Source: Oscillospiraceae bacterium
GTDB taxonomy: Bacteria > Bacillota > Clostridia > Oscillospirales > Acutalibacteraceae
Direction of reading: 5' to 3'
NCBI GenBank assembly: GCA_003499325.1
Contig: DNIP01000040.1
Location: forward strand, 3,339-9,606
Length of the DNA stretch: 6,268 bases
The notes under the pieces were generated by a model. The model was not told where the DNA came from. It saw nothing but the letters and a program-made list of their open reading frames with translations, and did no database searches. The stretch's first letter is position 1, and each line of letters opens with the position of its first letter. The position numbers were made by a program, and so were the translations under genes. Shown one piece after another: positions 4,665 to 6,268 of the stretch.

Positions 4665-6215
4665 TTACTGGAAGCGTCTGCCTCTGTGGGCTCTCTGCTT
4701 TTTCTTTTCGATCACGTATACAACCGTGAAGGTGATCAGCATGACGACGATCATGATCGCCAGCCAGATCAGGAATTCGAAGTTGGAGCCGTTTGCGCCG
4801 CGCTTGAAGGGGGAGGAGGAGGCGATGGCCTCGAGACCCTTGGAAGAGATCTCGGTGGTATCCTTCTCGACCTTGGTGTCGGGAGCATTGTTGGCCTTGG
4901 GCGTGCTGACAGAGCCTGTAGAAGCCTTGTTCTCGGTGGTTGTCTTGGGCAGGTTTGCCTGGGGCTGAACCTCTGCGTCGGCAGCGGGCTCCTCAGCCTC
5001 CTGTACCTCTGCCTTGGGAGCCGCGACAGCACTGTCGGAGAAGAGCTTGTCATAGGTGTTCTGCTCGACAACGCCGGTCACAGCCAGGTCGTTGTTGCTC
5101 TGGAAGCCCATGACAGCGGTCTCGGTACCGGTGCCGTACTCGCCATCAGCAGTACCCTCGAGATAACCTAAGGTGATCAGTCGGTTCTGGATCTTCGCGA
5201 CGTCGTCGCTGTAGTCGCCGTTGCTGAAGAACAGAGAGACAAGAGCCTGTTCTGTGGTGATATCAGCGGGCTGAATGTCAGCCTGAGCGCCGGTATCGGC
5301 AACCTCTTCCTTTTCGGAAGCGATCTCTTCTTCTTTTTCCTCTGCCTGATAGGCGGGAGCGTCATCCGCATAGAGAACCTCTAAGTCGGAGCCTGCAACG
5401 CCGTCTACATACAGACCTGCGGCTTCCTGGAAGCGCTTGAACGCTTCTTCCGTGCTGTCGCCAAATACGCCGTCAACAGCGCCGGTGTAATAGCCTAAGT
5501 CAGCCAGTCTTTGCTGCATCTTCTCGACCTCGGAGCCGGTGGAGCCCTTCTTCAGGGAAGTGGACTTGGTCTCGTTATCGGAAGAGGAGGATGCGCTTGA
5601 GGAGCTTGAACCGGAGCTTGCGCTTGCGGAAGAGGGGGAGCTGGTGGACTTACCGGAGGAAGCGAAAACATAGGTCTCGCCGTCGATGGTTCTGGTGGTG
5701 TCCGCGAGATACTCGCCGTCCTCATAATAATAGTAGTCGCCGTCAAATTCTACCCAGCCTGTGTCGGGGTAGGAGACGCCGGGAACCTTGAAGTACTGAG
5801 TCCAGCCGTGGCTCCATACGCTCTCATAGCATACGCCGTAGTCGTCGCCGCGCGCGTCAACCGCCATGCCGTCACCGACATAAACGCCGACGTGACCGGG
5901 CTGATACAGACCGAGACCGTGGATATTCGGGATGCCGCCGGACATCGAACCGCGATAGTCGGAGTTGAAGGTCTGTGCGTCGCCGACACGATAACCGCCC
6001 GCATAGGAATAGATCAGACCGGAGCAGTCAACCGCGCCCGGGGTAGAACCGCCGTATACATAGCTCCATTTGGAGTAGTAGGCGTTCAGCGCCCATTCCG
6101 CCAGACCAACGCCCGTGCCGGATGCCGAGGACGAAACCGTACCGACAACAATGACACTCGCGATGACCGCGGCTACCATAATAATTGAAATAATCTTCTT
6201 AAACTTCTTCTTCAT
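4665..6215 (-). CDS. Secreted, membrane-tethered NlpC/P60 peptidoglycan hydrolase with two peptidoglycan-binding domains
   Basis: Predicted cell-wall endopeptidase that cuts stem-peptide bonds outside the membrane. Domains of the 516 residues, in order: signal peptide (1-32, basic MKKKFKK, hydrophobic core, ends SSSASG); NlpC/P60 domain (about 35-145) with catalytic Cys64 in VDCSG, His108 in GHVGVYVG and, 12 residues later, Asp120 as probable third residue; one aromatic repeat like a choline/glucan-binding unit (TGWVEFDGDYYYYEDGEYL, 152-170); a Ser-rich linker (187-212); peptidoglycan-binding domain 1 (about 222-282); a Glu-rich segment (291-305); peptidoglycan-binding domain 2 (about 335-392); an Ala/Glu/Pro/Thr-rich spacer containing LPKT (422-425); a membrane helix (about 480-502) and a basic tail (KKKQRAHRGRR). 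After signal cleavage the C-terminal helix should anchor it. The start has GGAGG 5 nt upstream. It is monocistronic, ending in a strong terminator. Hydrolase class is secure; exact bond cleaved is unknown. Confidence 0.93.
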   Translation of the reverse strand: MKKKFKKIISIIMVAAVIASVIVVGTVSSSASGTGVGLAEWALNAYYSKWSYVYGGSTPGAVDCSGLIYSYAGGYRVGDAQTFNSDYRGSMSGGIPNIHGLGLYQPGHVGVYVGDGMAVDARGDDYGVCYESVWSHGWTQYFKVPGVSYPDTGWVEFDGDYYYYEDGEYLADTTRTIDGETYVFASSGKSTSSPSSASASSGSSSSSASSSSDNETKSTSLKKGSTGSEVEKMQQRLADLGYYTGAVDGVFGDSTEEAFKRFQEAAGLYVDGVAGSDLEVLYADDAPAYQAEEKEEEIASEKEEVADTGAQADIQPADITTEQALVSLFFSNGDYSDDVAKIQNRLITLGYLEGTADGEYGTGTETAVMGFQSNNDLAVTGVVEQNTYDKLFSDSAVAAPKAEVQEAEEPAADAEVQPQANLPKTTTENKASTGSVSTPKANNAPDTKVEKDTTEISSKGLEAIASSSPFKRGANGSNFEFLIWLAIMIVVMLITFTVVYVIEKKKQRAHRGRRFQ

Positions 6216-6268
6216 AAAAACCTCCGTAGTGTTGATCCGAAGACGTGTTTCATGTGCGTTTATTATTA

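Overview
The window looks like a chromosomal segment of a low-to-mid GC Gram-positive anaerobe, most likely a gut member of Clostridia (Oscillospiraceae/Ruminococcaceae type). Four things suggest this: a TyrRS of bacterial type, an MscL with a C-terminal zinc ribbon, an ECF sigma operon with a single-pass membrane partner, and a large secreted NlpC/P60 protein with peptidoglycan-binding domains. Short heptad repeats in the intergenic DNA also fit. The taxon is inferred from style of sequence, not from a search.

Left part, plus strand (1-1290): the 3' half of tyrS (tyrosyl-tRNA synthetase) enters from outside the window. A four-copy heptad repeat touches its stop codon. Next comes mscL (large-conductance mechanosensitive channel) with its own Shine-Dalgarno, closed by a strong hairpin terminator that can work in both directions. 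The intergenic DNA 1290-1452 holds no gene, only small repeats and hairpins.

Middle and right part, all minus strand (read from right to left): a secreted, membrane-tethered NlpC/P60 cell-wall hydrolase with two peptidoglycan-binding domains (6215-4665) ends in a GAAA-tetraloop terminator. Immediately beyond it is a candidate ECF-type promoter driving a two-gene operon: a single-pass membrane protein with a large extracytoplasmic region (putative anti-sigma or sensor, 4550-3183), overlapping by 11 bp an ECF-like sigma factor (3193-2720). Downstream lies fucO (iron-type lactaldehyde/1,2-propanediol oxidoreductase, 2601-1453), with its own sigma-A-like promoter overlapped by a Rex-like redox operator.

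The window therefore combines translation (tyrS), osmotic safety (mscL), redox/sugar fermentation (fucO), an envelope-signalling sigma module and a cell-wall hydrolase. No mobile element, CRISPR array, tRNA or rRNA was seen. The most interesting points are the Rex-like site on fucO, the membrane-protein-first order of the sigma operon with its candidate autoregulatory promoter, the zinc-ribbon tail of MscL, and the dual-ended membrane architecture of the NlpC/P60 protein. I did not find a clearly novel multi-gene system.
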